Origin: Antedon mediterranea
Lineage: Eukaryota; Echinodermata; Crinoidea; Comatulida; Antedonidae
Reading direction: 5' to 3'
NCBI RefSeq assembly: GCF_964355755.1
Contig: NC_092680.1
Location: forward strand, 1,959,001 to 2,023,000
Length of the DNA: 64,000 nt
Shown: in pieces, positions 22,141 through 34,072 of the stretch
How positions within the stretch are numbered: the first letter of the stretch is position 1
How the letters are laid out: every line of letters begins with the position of its first letter
Program-made: the position numbers and the translations under genes
Notes under the pieces: model-generated
What the model was told of the DNA's origin: nothing
Seen by the model: the letters and a program-made list of their open reading frames with translations, nothing else
Databases searched by the model: none

Positions 22141-23164
22141 AACTGTATTCTATTAAAAATAAAACAAGTTTACAGCTCAAGTTGCAAGGATACAGAGAGT
22201 TTGTCTTTCTGCTACCCAGATAACCAATCACCTACACCAGAGTTTCTAATTTGAGACATGAACTTTTCCTCTCGCTCGCTTGATGCTGTCACTGTTGTAA
22301 TGTGTTGATAAATGACGATGTTTCGGTAATACGAATCACAGGTTAAGCTTGTACGAACATATTTCTATGACCTTAGAGAAATATTTTCAGAATCCCAAGT
22401 GACAGCACCGGAGTTCGTCTACTTTATTGGCACCCACATACTTAAATCAGGGTAAAGACCTCTTTCTAAAAGCACGGAAAATGTTTAGATACATAATATT
22501 TAGCCTACGAGTTATCCGGGAGTTCGATTGTACGTAAAAGTAAAGTAAAAAAGTGTTTTTATATTTTTTCACATGATTCTATCCTATCCCACTATGATAA
22601 TACTAGGCAACAATGCTTTTTGTGTGTGTTTATTATGGTGTTTGTAAATATGCTAATTATAATGTAGCAACTGATATTATTATTCCATTATCTTACTATT
22701 TCCTGTATACAGAAAATCAACAACAGCCAACAATTCACGATTTATTACACTGTACGCCTCAACATGTTCCAAATTAACAATGATGGTGAGGAAAACACAC
22801 ATATCTTAATTTGTCTATGGCTTAACTATACTTTCCGTTTAAAATTAATTGAAGGTTAGGCAACCCGCATGGGTTCGAACCCCATCCATACTAAGCCTTT
22901 TTTCGGATAATCTACTTCAGATAATTATATAGGCCAATATTAGGATTCCCCAATATTATAGTTTTGATTCATATTCAATTATTTAACATGATGGAAACAG
23001 TACGAACATTTTGGAGAAGCTTATAACCACTCCTATGTTTTGAAATATTTGAACTACTTTCTTTAACTTGCATAAAACAACTTCCGGGTGCGTAATTTTT
23101 TTTTCTTTTTCTGAATTCGAGAGATTGCAAGATACTGATCATTCCTAAACCAACTCCTCCTAAA

Positions 23165-23310
23165 AACTATGTCTAAACTATCAAACTAGTTTGAGAAAAA
23201 AAAGTGATATTTCCAAATATGGCAGTGATATGCCCGAATATGGTAGTGATATCATCATCATGTCCACATTTTTTTTTTGCCACATAAAGTTTGATAGTGT
23301 AGACAGAAAG
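23165..23310 (+). mobile_element. Tourist-like MITE, locus 14
   Basis: Ends eroded outside GTCTAAACTATC and GATAGTGTAGAC; two internal units. Confidence 0.85.
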
Positions 23311-24859
23311 GTGTAAAGAGGACCATTGGATTGATAATGATATGAGAACTAAGGTATAACACAAATACTCCCGTTTATTATTGAATAAAGTACCGTCCGA
23401 TCCTAAATGTTTTATTACAATTTAATCTTCTATAGATTGATTGTATTTATCCAAAGGTCAAGTCTGTCTGGACATCGGCTTGCCTTGTAAATACAACTCT
23501 TTCATCATTAACACATTTGGCACGCGCTGTCTGAGAAACCGATTATGAATATGAAAGTAGAATTTAACTAGCATCTTCTATTAACTGATAAAAGTACAGT
23601 AATCATTTATTTGTTTACGTACAAGCAAATACACATAAACATGACATGAAGACCTTACAGTACTACCAATGTTGAATCTACAGATCAGATGAAAATTAGC
23701 AGATGTGTAAATGTTTAAATAATGTGTTTGTCAAACATACAGACATTGGTTCTTATTGTTTTTAATAACCTACCAACTACTGAAAGTAAATATTCCCCAA
23801 CAATTGCTTCATTCAAAGCTAAATACAGATCTCATTTTGTCACAATTGTTTTTTCTTCCTGGTTGTTTTGTATTCAAGACAGGACCACAATGCAAACCAG
23901 GTTATCTTTTACCTGATTGTGTAATCCTGTATAGGCCTAAAGATGTTGTTAAATAAAATAAATTGTAACCATGTTAAAGGGCCAACTGAGACAAGTTTAC
24001 TTCTAGATTGGTCCTCGTGTTATGCTCTGTATTATTAGCATTTGATGAAATCAATCTTTGTTGAATTGAATAAACTATACAATTGTGAAACAATTTTGAA
24101 ATTATTCAAGCAGAAAAAAATCACTGAAAATAACATTTTAGTATTAATTTGTTTAAACTGTGAAATGGTTCAACCTCATTATGCATTTGTCTCACAACAA
24201 CAAATTGGCAAAAAATAATTCAAGTCAGCAGGAAGTTCAACACGTTACTGTTAACTTAAAATAATTTAGATAAGATTAATAATAACGCAAAAAATCATCT
24301 TTTGGGATGAGTCTGTAAACACATACGGGGCTTAGACATCCCAGTCGTCACCGAACGGCCCACATTCTAAATTAATTATCAGGAACATTTAATTTTAATG
24401 TAGGGCTAGGTCATAATTATTAAAGTTTGTACATACGTCTGTTTGCATTCAGTAAACCATGCAATCTTAAAATAGTACGCAAAGCAATTAATTTTCTTAT
24501 TTATATTATGTTAAATACGGCAAGCAAGTTTTAAAACAATCAAAACATTTTGAATTGCACCCTGCAAAGATATTCAAAGCAGAAAGCCTCTGCCATTTGG
24601 GATGTCTCGAAGTAATTAATTGCATATTCTCTAGGTAATTTTTAGTCCGATATGTTTGCAGCAATAACAGTTGTTTTTAACTTCAAACAAAAGGAATACT
24701 GCATATAACGCATATCCTTATGGCAGTGACATGTGACACAACACTGTATCAATTTGAACGCGTACAAAAGTTGATGATTATATCATTTTGTGTACGTATT
24801 GTGGTGTATGAGGGGTGGAGTGGGGGCAGTGTCATGCAAAAATACAAGTGTACAATTTA

Positions 24860-25180
24860 AAATATAATAATCATTATTATATAAAGATTTTGATATTAAT
24901 AGTTTTATTTATATACATATTTTAATATTTTTATTGAACTCTGAGCAAATGAATGTTTACGTATGTTAGTATTGGGGTTTGTTTCTAAATATACTTATTG
25001 GTGCATGTCTTCTCTTTATATGTATTGTTTTTATCGTACTTTTTATAATAATCATTACTATGTAAAGTTTTTAATAATAATATTTTATTTACATACATAT
25101 TTTAATATTTTAATCGTTTTAATTCTGAGCAAATGAATTTCTCCTTTGGAGATCAATAAAATTATTATGATTCTGATTTT
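24860..25180 (+). repeat. Direct duplication in a probable LINE-like 3' tail
   Basis: Blocks at about 24864-24955 and 25046-25140 share ATAATAATCATTA, TTTTAATATTTT and CTGAGCAAATGAAT in order. The second ends GGAGATCAATAAAATTATTA, a common LINE tail form. Confidence 0.5.
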
Positions 25181-25662
25181 ACTCTATGAACTAAACACGC
25201 TTGACAAAGTTTATTCAACGACGTGAACAGTATGGATATTTGGTATTGTTTTAGGTGTTTGATTAGGGCTATAGGATGTACTCAAAGGTGATAGTACTAA
25301 CGATATGTCTTTCACACAGGGTTGAAGGTCAATTAAACCTGTTGAAACATCTTGCACTGGTCTCGTCGCCTTCCACTTCGGTATTGCTGTCATTTTCAAG
25401 ATCGGACCCAACAAATATTGTCCGCTTTATCAGGGTGTTAATGGTTGGCCCGTATAGGAAAGTTTTTCCTCAGGGGGTGTCGCAAAGGAAGGGTTCTCTA
25501 ATGTTTTGCGCGCCTGTGGTGTTATAGTATATACTGTAAATACAAAACAAAATAAGACAAGAACTGATTGATTACAAAGAAATGTATTTATTCAAAATGA
25601 GTATGGTATGTAAAAAAAAAATCGAATAAAGGTGAGTGGATCTCACAAAAGGAGGCCGGGGT

Positions 25663-25998
25663 GCGATTTTTTTTTTCGTACATAAGTTGGGGACCCCATG
25701 TGAAAGATAGCCGAACTACTTCCCTAAATATAACTAAACCTAACCCTCCAAATAATCTCTCTCTCACTATAAAGTAAAAGAAGTAGCTCATGGGAGTCGA
25801 ACCCCATACATCGACATGTAAAGTCCATAGTCTTATCCATTCGACTACACAGACGGCTCGACAGAAATCGTTTGCATTCGCGAATTGTAGTTAGCTGAAT
25901 TCTTACGTCACACCTTATGGATATGATTAATGAATATTCATGAATATTTTGTGACGTTTCACGAGGGGTCCCCAACTTATGTACGAAAAGAAATATCG
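25663..25998. mobile_element. Foldback element with 25-bp perfect inverted ends and tRNA-like core
   Basis: 25673-25697 and 25965-25989 are perfect reverse complements (core GTACATAAGTTGGGGACC). Inside, minus-strand 25861-25784 reads like a tRNA: GTAGTCGAATGGATAAGAC, a GAC-TTTACAT-GTC arm, and GGGGTTCGACTCCC. Confidence 0.75.
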
Positions 25999-26507
25999 CG
26001 GCCGGTGTTCTACTGTACGACCGTATCGTTTCTAAAAACAATAGTGTCTCTAGAGAATGTGTGGATTGTGAACATTAACAAATTGCATTTTTTTAATCAT
26101 AGACTGACACCTGTAATTGTTCTAGTATTCATAATTGTCTTTATTCTAAACTAAACTCATGAACTCGAAACTAAAACATATAATTATCATAATTATATTC
26201 GAAGGTCTGTAAATTGTTAAGACATAAAAACTGATACTCAGGTGGCTGTTAGAAATGAACATACATTTTAACACCTGTCTTCTGCTACGTAACACCTGTT
26301 TTTGTGTTTTGCAGCAATCGTTGCTATACAACGTATACGGTACTGAATGAAAGGGAGTTCATAACATTATTCCTTAAATGAAAAGTTATAAACAAAGTAT
26401 AAAGTAAAATACCTATTCCGGGCGAACATATTTCGTAACAGAAAAGGATCCACATTAATAATTCTCTTCGTTACGTGTTTAGAACAGAATTTATATCACA
26501 TCGTAGT

Positions 26508-26583
26508 TGTACGACACGGTTTGGTATTTATGCCGTGTGTTGTTATGCAAATGAGCTTGTACGGGTGCAGTGGAAGATGGTAT
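26508..26583 (+). repeat. Dispersed repeat shared with 51.7 kb
   Basis: ACGGTTTGGTAT, GCCGTG and GTTATGCAA occur in the same order at 51694-51770. Confidence 0.55.
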
Positions 26584-26726
26584 TGCTGTCTATACTATCA
26601 ACCTTGTTTTACAAAAAAAAAGTGTGATGTGCCCAAATACGGTGGTGATATGCCTAAATATGGTAGTGATATGACATCAATATGTATCTATAGGGACATT
26701 ACATAACGTTTGATAGTGTAGACAGT
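26584..26726 (+). mobile_element. Tourist-like MITE, locus 15
   Basis: Ends trimmed; two internal units. Confidence 0.85.
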
Positions 26727-28678
26727 CCCAGAATAATTTACATGTTTTTTAGACAGATAGTTTGTCTCTGTTGGTTCTTGTATGGGATTTGATTCTGAAT
26801 AGGGGGGGGGGGGGGGGCGGGGGGCTGAAATAATTAGGGATTTTCTCTGAATATGGGTTGGATGTTATCTCCCCTGAATCGTTTCAGAGAAATGTTTCCC
26901 CTGAATCGTTTGAGGGGAATGTTTTCCCTAATAGGGGGTGTACCTTGATGAAAAGAGGCGTAGTTGTTTCTTCTCATATGCATTTCACAGTTAAGAAGAG
27001 ACAATGCATTCCTATGTACCTTCTATAGTCTTCTGTGGTGTATCAAATTGTTCATGTTAACCGAAACATGTTATTTTATACTTTTAGCCCTTTTTATAAT
27101 TCTTAGGCCTATTTAGGCCTACCCAAATACGTCACAGCATTATTTTCTTTGCCAAGTATTGTGAACGATAAAGATATAGGCTACTACAAATCTCCAGACA
27201 TGCCTAAAATAAAAAACCCACATTTTTTTGTGAAAATTACATCGTCATTTCAATAACAGGATGTCATAATAATTACATTACAACGTTTTCATTTCATTTT
27301 AAAATAAGAGTACAAGCAATATTGACACGATCAAAATGATGTTACTAAGAATATTCAACATGTAAACAATCCATTTATAAATAGTTAAGCCGGTTACGTC
27401 AGGGGCAGATTCTCCGGGGTTCAATGGCTGACATGTGTGCATACACATAAACATGAAAGATTCGATTAAATGTAATTATTGAGGAGGCCAAACAGAGGTA
27501 CAATTAGCAATTGAATTCAACTAAGTTATTTTCGAGTAGGCCTATTAATAGTATATCACGATCGGTGTGTAATGCTAGTGGTATATCGGGGAGGCGCCGG
27601 ATCCAATGGTGTGCGTACGACAAATGCCTAGTAAACAAAAATTTTATTCACCAGGGAATTTTACTCTTTCCTGGTTTGACGTTTGGAATTTCAATTGTAA
27701 TGGGGCTGTATCATGGAGTAAAAAATAAATTCTTTACTCCATGGCTGTATCTATAGCTTTGCGACACAGTACCAAACATAAAGATGATACGGGTCCAGTG
27801 GGCATTTAGGGCCTACACACCTAACGCTTGGTCACCACGATAATGCAATTTCGATTGAAATTCTTTCAATTTGTGTTGACTTTTTTAAAAAAATGCTAGG
27901 CCTAATAATAAAAACAACACGCGGCAGTTTATGAGGAAGAAACGTAAAAATGAGTTTTTATCCAACACAGAAACGGTATAACAATTGAATTGCATAGGCC
28001 TATACGGACTATGTATATCCATGGTATATCTGTCACTGTATATCAAGTGTATGACGCTTGTTGTCCTGAGACTGAATTCATAAAATATTACTGTACTTAA
28101 AAAAGGGGACAAGTGTAATAAAAGAGGCTATTTTGATACCATGGCATAGAATTTTGACTCCAAAAATATGTTATGAATATAATTAGACCAGAAAATATTG
28201 ATATACCATGTGAAAACAATCTTCAAAATACTGATTTGACCCCAAAATTATTATTCAATATCCAAGAGCATTGTAATCCATACTTTAAAAAGTACAATTT
28301 ATGATTTATTGAACGTCAGGCGGATATACAAATGGAGGGTCAGGGTGATAAATAAATCAGAACCAATTGATTTATTTATTTTTACAATTTATTATTCAAT
28401 TTAGAAGAATTCTATGCTGGAATTTCGTTCCCAAATCATGAGGCAAGGACTGTCACCAGGCTTCTATCTCCTTCAGTTGCCATTCCTTTAACCCCATGTG
28501 ACGTAAGCGTTACGGTATTAATAAAACTCGTAATGCCCCATTGGTTAAATTTTTTGTATAGCCAGAAAAACAATGACAAACCCAACTTGGTGGTGGTGCT
28601 TTTGTCGTCGTTGAGAACACATAATAAAGTAATGTTTTTAGGTAGATACAATAAAACTTATCCAGAAAACTAAACAAC

Positions 28679-28803
28679 TTAAGCTATGTCTACACTAGTT
28701 TGGCAAAAAAATGTGATGTGCCCAAATATGGTATTGATATTCCCAAATATTGGCACATCACATTGTTAATCACATAAAGTTTGATAATGTAGACAGAGCT
28801 TTA
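28679..28803 (+). mobile_element. Tourist-like MITE, locus 16
   Basis: Both ends; flanks TTA/TTA; interior shortened. Confidence 0.88.
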
Positions 28804-30012
28804 TACAGCTCTTAGTAAATTGTCATCTTACAAGCTGTAAAATCCTACTGTTAATGGTAAACCTATTATAAATGTATTTCAACTTTCATAACAAAACATT
28901 AAATTGTTTAAGTTTAATCCTTATACGTTTTTAAAACGACGAGCCTATTCTTAACAAGTAACAACATTTTAGTACTGCATGTTTCATTGATATCTATATA
29001 TAGTTTTGTATATTGAAAAACAATACAAAAAAACTAAGGGTTCCAGCTGCAATGACCCAATTAACTCTCTGTGGATCTGTCAAATCGCATCAATATGCTT
29101 CTGTAGGTCCACTTCCTAAAGTTCATAATGCAACACTGATCATTCGCATCCGATATACTTTTATATTTTATATGACTTCCGGTATTCATGGCGTGACGTA
29201 TACGAATCAATAGGCTTTATATGATGGGATTGAGGAACGATATATTGTGATAGGCCATCCCATGACAAGAAAGCATTATCTTAAGGCAAACCACAGGGAT
29301 TGATGTCTTCTCATGCAGCAGAAGTCGGTCGTAATGATTGGTTAAACATACATTAATAACAAGTATTTAACCCTGGTTGCTAATGATAATATAGCAAAGT
29401 GGCATATGAAGCCATTTCAGTGTTACAAAATGACAAGAAAATGCAGTAGGATTAATAAAAGAGAAACGTACAAGAGATAGGCCTACTGTATGATGCCCTT
29501 TAATGTGAACCGATTCCTCAGTGATCAATTTCCATCAATGTTTGAAGGAATGGGAGAACAGAAATAGTAGATCAATGAGAGAAGTGGGAATTGGCCATAC
29601 TTAAGTGACACTTTCTCAACTGTAGCCTATATAGCAGTTTTTAGAGTGAGACTTTCTCTTTAGAGGTTTGGGAGTGTTTCTTTCGGTCAACCATTTACAC
29701 AAGGTATGATGACACGTGTAACTGTAGGCCTATTTGAAATTAGTTACTGTACCATAATGTTAAGGATTAGCGAATTGATTAGACAAAAAAAAAAGTACAA
29801 CTTATCGTTATGGAATAGGGATGATGGAGTGATCAACACTCTTCCCATCTCATCACCACATTATGACGTAAATTTAAGTTTCTGTTTTGGATTAGTAGGA
29901 ATAATTATAAAGGAAGGGTGGGAAGAGAATGCAGACGAATAAATTAAGATAATAAGTTTCCTAAAATAATGTTTATGGCTTGGCATGAATTTGGCAGATG
30001 AAAGGGGTCACG

Positions 30013-30685
30013 GGTTCATTCGTTGAGGAGGAATGTTCGGTTCGTTCGTTTAGGAGGAATGGTCGGTTCGTTCGTTGAGGAGGAATGGTCGGTTCGTTCG
30101 TTTAGGAGGAATGGTCGGTTCGTTCGTTGAGGAGGAATGGTCGGTTCGTTCGTTTAGGAGGAATGGTCGGTTCGTTCGTTGAGGAGGAATGGTCGGTTCG
30201 TTCGTTGAGGAGGAATGGTCGGTTCATTCGTTGAGGAGGAATGGTCGGTTCGTTCGTTTAGGAGGAATGGTCGGTTCGTTCGTTGAGGAGGAATGGTCGG
30301 TTCGTTCGTTGAGGAGGAATGGTCGGTTCGTTCGTTGAGGAGGAATGTTCGGTTCGTTCGTTTAGGAGGAATGGTCGGTTCGTTCGTTGAGGAGGAATGG
30401 TCGGTTCGTTCGTTTAGGAGGAATGGTCGGTTCGTTCGTTGAGGAGGAATGGTCGGTTCGTTCGTTGAGGAGGAATGGTCGGTTCATTCGTTGAGGAGGA
30501 ATGGTCGGTTCGTTCGTTTAGGAGGAATGGTCGGTTCGTTCGTTTAGGAGGAATGGTCGGTTCGTTCGTTGAGGAGGAATGGTCGGTTCATTCGTTGAGG
30601 AGGAATGGTCGGTTCATTCGTTGAGGAGGAATGGTCGGTTCGTTCGTTTAGGAGGAATGGTCGGTTCGTTCGTTTAGGAGGAAGG
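30013..30685 (+). repeat. 26-bp minisatellite, about 26 units
   Basis: Unit GGTTCGTTCGTTGAGGAGGA plus ATGGTC. Variants: TTGAGG or TTTAGG, GTTCG or ATTCG, ATGGTC or ATGTTC. 26 is not a multiple of 3, so the array is not a conserved protein repeat. No gene overlaps it. Confidence 0.97.
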
Positions 30686-31929
30686 ATAGACCTATCATCA
30701 TTTATGGGAAGAAATTCTGTTTGTTATTTATTTTCTTGTGATATAATAACGTTCTGAATATAAACCAATGTTCTTGCACACAAAAAATTGCTGTTTTCAA
30801 TCAAATAGAAGATCAAAAGGTGAAAAAAGTCGTGTGTATCTCCCTAAACGGTGGATTCTTTATTAAATTTTATTTTCGGCATCCGCAACCACAACACAAC
30901 TGTGTTTAATTTGAGCACCATGCGTTCGTAATTGGTATATAATTTGTTCCGATATGTGACCTTCATGGGTAGTACTGCTGGTTAGTATATCATTAACGTT
31001 TCAGATGTACTGTGTATACGATCAGTATATTAACTTTATAAACTCTTGTATCAATTTCAGAAAAACAAATCTGGTGAAAGTTAGAAGAACTTTTTAGGTA
31101 GGACACCTTTATTCTGTTATACTTGATGAACGAGAGTGAAATATATCTGAACATTCGGTAAATCCCAGGCCTATTCAGGTGACACTCCTTAGAAAAGAAG
31201 ACACTTTGTTTGGTCCACCATGCACTGTAAATCAAACATGCTACTAATAACACTAAGAATGCAACCTTTAATAAAGTTTTCCACTAGACAATCTGAAGAT
31301 TAATTTCTCGTGTTGTAAGGCATGTGTTTGATATCCGACGACCTTCATTTTAAACATCACATCATGTCGTCATTTTTTCCGGATGTTCTTTCACAACGAA
31401 ACCTTTCGTGTACTTATCTTTATTAACATCTATATCATCTTAAGTTCGTATAATAATGTGTACTTTTAACAGTGCAAGCTTCAAACGATAGACTCCTGAC
31501 ATCCATAAACATTTGAATGTGGTAGGACTATACTGTAGTACAGTTTGTATAATGTGTACTTTTAACAGGGCAAAGCTGCAAACGATTCTATAGGATCCAC
31601 CTGACATCCATGAACACATTGCATATCGATTATTTCGTTCAATGTGTGTGAAAAATCAAACGAAATGTTTCGTGGGGGTTGGGGTGAAGGTTTTTGTATT
31701 TCAGTATAATCAACAAAGACTAAAAAAAATAATACTACACTGTATTGTAAACATTATTTATGTATTGTTACTTTTATTTACTATAAACGTGAGTATCCTA
31801 AATTCAAGAAAATAATGGAAAAAAAAGAGAGTAATATGTCAATATGTATTTGTAATAATTATGATAAACGAATAAATGTGGTAGATTACACCACAAAAGA
31901 GAAAAAAAAAGACTAAAATACAAGATATA

Positions 31930-32048
31930 TATATATATATATTTATATTTTTGATATGACATGTATTTTACACGCAATTTGGCTCTTAGCCACGAGTTGT
32001 AATTTTGGTCAATTTTTTGATATTTGAAATAAAAGTGAATAATAATAA
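31930..32048 (+). mobile_element. LINE 3' tail, same family as 53.4-54.2 kb
   Basis: From the T/A-rich start through GGCTCTTAGCCACGAG to GTGAATAATAATAA, the sequence matches the reverse complement of about 53434-53540. Only the 3' tail is present, a typical severe 5' truncation. Confidence 0.8.
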
Positions 32049-32221
32049 CCCTCATCCCACCCCCGGGTGAATGAAGAACTTGGATTAATTAATTAATTCT
32101 GTGTGTAAAGTTTCATTTGAATACTTCCTATAGTTTAACATGCCTACTAAAGACAGCAAACTTATAATCATTTTACCTTAACCTTTAAAGCCATTTGATG
32201 AGACTATTTTTTAAAACAAGG

Positions 32222-32374
32222 TAAAGCTCTTCACTATCAAAGTTTATGTAAAAACAAATGTGCCCATATATGGACATGATGATGTCATATAACTACCATA
32301 TTTGGGTGTATCACTACCATATTTGGGCACACTTTTTTTGTCAAATAGTTTGATAGTGTAGACAGAGAGCTTAA
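32222..32374 (-). mobile_element. Tourist-like MITE, locus 17
   Basis: Both ends; flanks TAA/TAA. Confidence 0.9.
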
Positions 32375-32874
32375 GAGTAAAGTAGGCCTAAAAATAAATA
32401 CCAATACATCACTATTGGCATGAGACCTGCGTGCTTCCACTTGGTTGGAAAAATAATTAAACAAATTCGTATAGACCTACTACGGCATAAGTTGGCTATT
32501 AACAGATGAGACCTGCTTTAAAGGAATTTAAAATATCTTAGTGGAAATACATTTTAAATGATAGTAAATATTTCATTCAAATATCGATATAACACATAAG
32601 TTAAAGACAAAAATTCATCTACAACGGATTCTCGAGTTCATTAAAAAAATTACACGCGAAGTAAAGTTGTCAACAAATTACATCCCCTACCTCCCTTCTC
32701 AACTTTATTTAGACTTTGTTTTTTAGCGATAATAGGAAGATAATATTTCATTATGGCTGGCAATTATTTATTAAATGAAAATAATTATATTAATGTAGTA
32801 AACAAATATTTCGTGTATGGTACTTCCGTTAAAGGATAATATTATTTTATTTTCAAATAATAAAATCAACTTAC

Positions 32875-33180
32875 TTTCTTTTGCGAACACTCTCTAACTC
32901 TCTTTTTTTGACAATCTTACGAGAACCTTTTGAATTTGAAATATCCGAACACAACTTGACACTATACGGACCTTGATAGAATTTAGTCCAATGCTAGCAA
33001 TACGATTTTAATAGTTTTGGAAGGCTAGCGCAGTTTGCACCACTCCAACCAAGGTGCTTCGACCAAGGCTAAGAAGACAAAACTCGACGTCAAGGGGAAC
33101 CCTCTAGGCTCAAGCGAATCACAGCGACAGATGAATCAGACACAAAACGAACGACACACATTCTGCGCCAACAAACTTTA
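32875..33180 (-). promoter_or_regulatory. Possible fibrillin 5' UTR exon and promoter region
   Basis: A minus-strand GTAAGT donor sits at 32874-32869, and the DNA beyond it to about 33180 is less AT-rich than its surroundings. Exon 1 has an acceptor just upstream of its ATG, so an upstream non-coding exon is expected; this is the best candidate I see. Inference only. Confidence 0.25.
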
Positions 33181-33829
33181 GACTATTCCATTCAATCAAA
33201 GGTTAGATTATGTAATATTTTATAAAATAATAATTTTTAAGAGCAGGTACTTTGACGTACACAAATACCATTACTAAATAATTCATGTTTTATAAAGCTG
33301 TAATATGTTTATTGATTAATAATGAGTAAGTTATGTTCAGTAAGTGCTTTATTTATTTGTATACTTTTACCTTATTCCTATCTACCATTCGTCTTACTGA
33401 TTTATAAGTCTGAACTAATTCGTGATCATTTACGACTGGTCTCGTTATTAAATTAAAGAGCTGGTGTAATTAATGTTATGTTTACATAAGGTAATGGGAT
33501 TATGGATTTAACAAGATAATGTGTACCTATCCGTGTACATGGCTATGGAGACGCTACTAATACCTACACATCACCATATGGGCCATGGCGAAATAAACAC
33601 ATCATGACATCATTCGTATACAAAGCATATTGGAACGCGGTAGGCCTAACGATGTATTCGTTGTACAAAAAGGGCGTAGTTAAATTTATGGTATTATAAT
33701 TATATTTTTCAGTTTCACAATAAATGTTTAATGAAAGAATTAAATAAAGAAAACATTTTTAAATAAAGAAAAAAAACAGGCCATCGTAACGTAATTTACG
33801 TATATCCATCCCAACCATCATGGTTGGCA

Positions 33830-33910
33830 CGCGATCTCTATGCTTCAGTGATTTTCTCGCGCGCGTCGTGAACTGGGTGCGGCGCGGCGGCACGTGCATG
33901 TGGTGTGTGA
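33830..33910. promoter_or_regulatory. CpG-rich patch upstream of the Ly6 gene
   Basis: Contains CGCGCGCGTCGTG and GCGGCGCGGCGGCACG in otherwise AT-rich DNA, about 90-160 bases before the ATG. Possible promoter; inference. Confidence 0.35.
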
Positions 33911-33993
33911 GATAAAAGGGTTTAGGCCTAGATTTATAGCTACCGATTTGTCTATTTGAAATGAAATAAACACTACTACTACAAGAAGGTAAA

Positions 33994-34072
33994 ATGATAA
34001 GGTTAAGAATATGCTGCAGTGTTCTGTTGGTAGCGATTATTACATTGTGCCTGGCTAGCAATGGAACATTCG
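33994..34072 (+). CDS. Ly6 gene exon 1: signal peptide
   Basis: ATG at 33994 gives MIRLRICCSVLLVAIIT and a short spacer. Donor GTAGGT; phase 1. Confidence 0.85.

Larger units (their letters stand above)
22150..32870. other. Gene-poor region, possibly fibrillin 5' UTR intron
   Basis: No convincing coding exon on either strand. It contains MITE loci 14-17, the foldback at 25.7 kb, a G-rich run near 26.8 kb, the minisatellite and a LINE tail. Confidence 0.6.

Noticed and set aside
22801-22900. T-arm-like ATGGGTTCGAACCCCAT suggesting a tRNA gene
   Set aside because: No matching D arm, anticodon arm or 7-bp acceptor stem could be formed.
23722-23956. Open frames with QCKPGYLLPDC resembling an EGF fragment
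   Set aside because: Only a partial cysteine pattern, no splice context and two competing frames.
24860-25180. CRISPR-like or regulatory direct repeats
   Set aside because: Only two diverged copies, AT-rich, with a LINE-like tail; eukaryotic context.
25784-25861. Functional tRNA gene on the minus strand
   Set aside because: Acceptor and anticodon stems have mismatches and it sits inside a foldback element.
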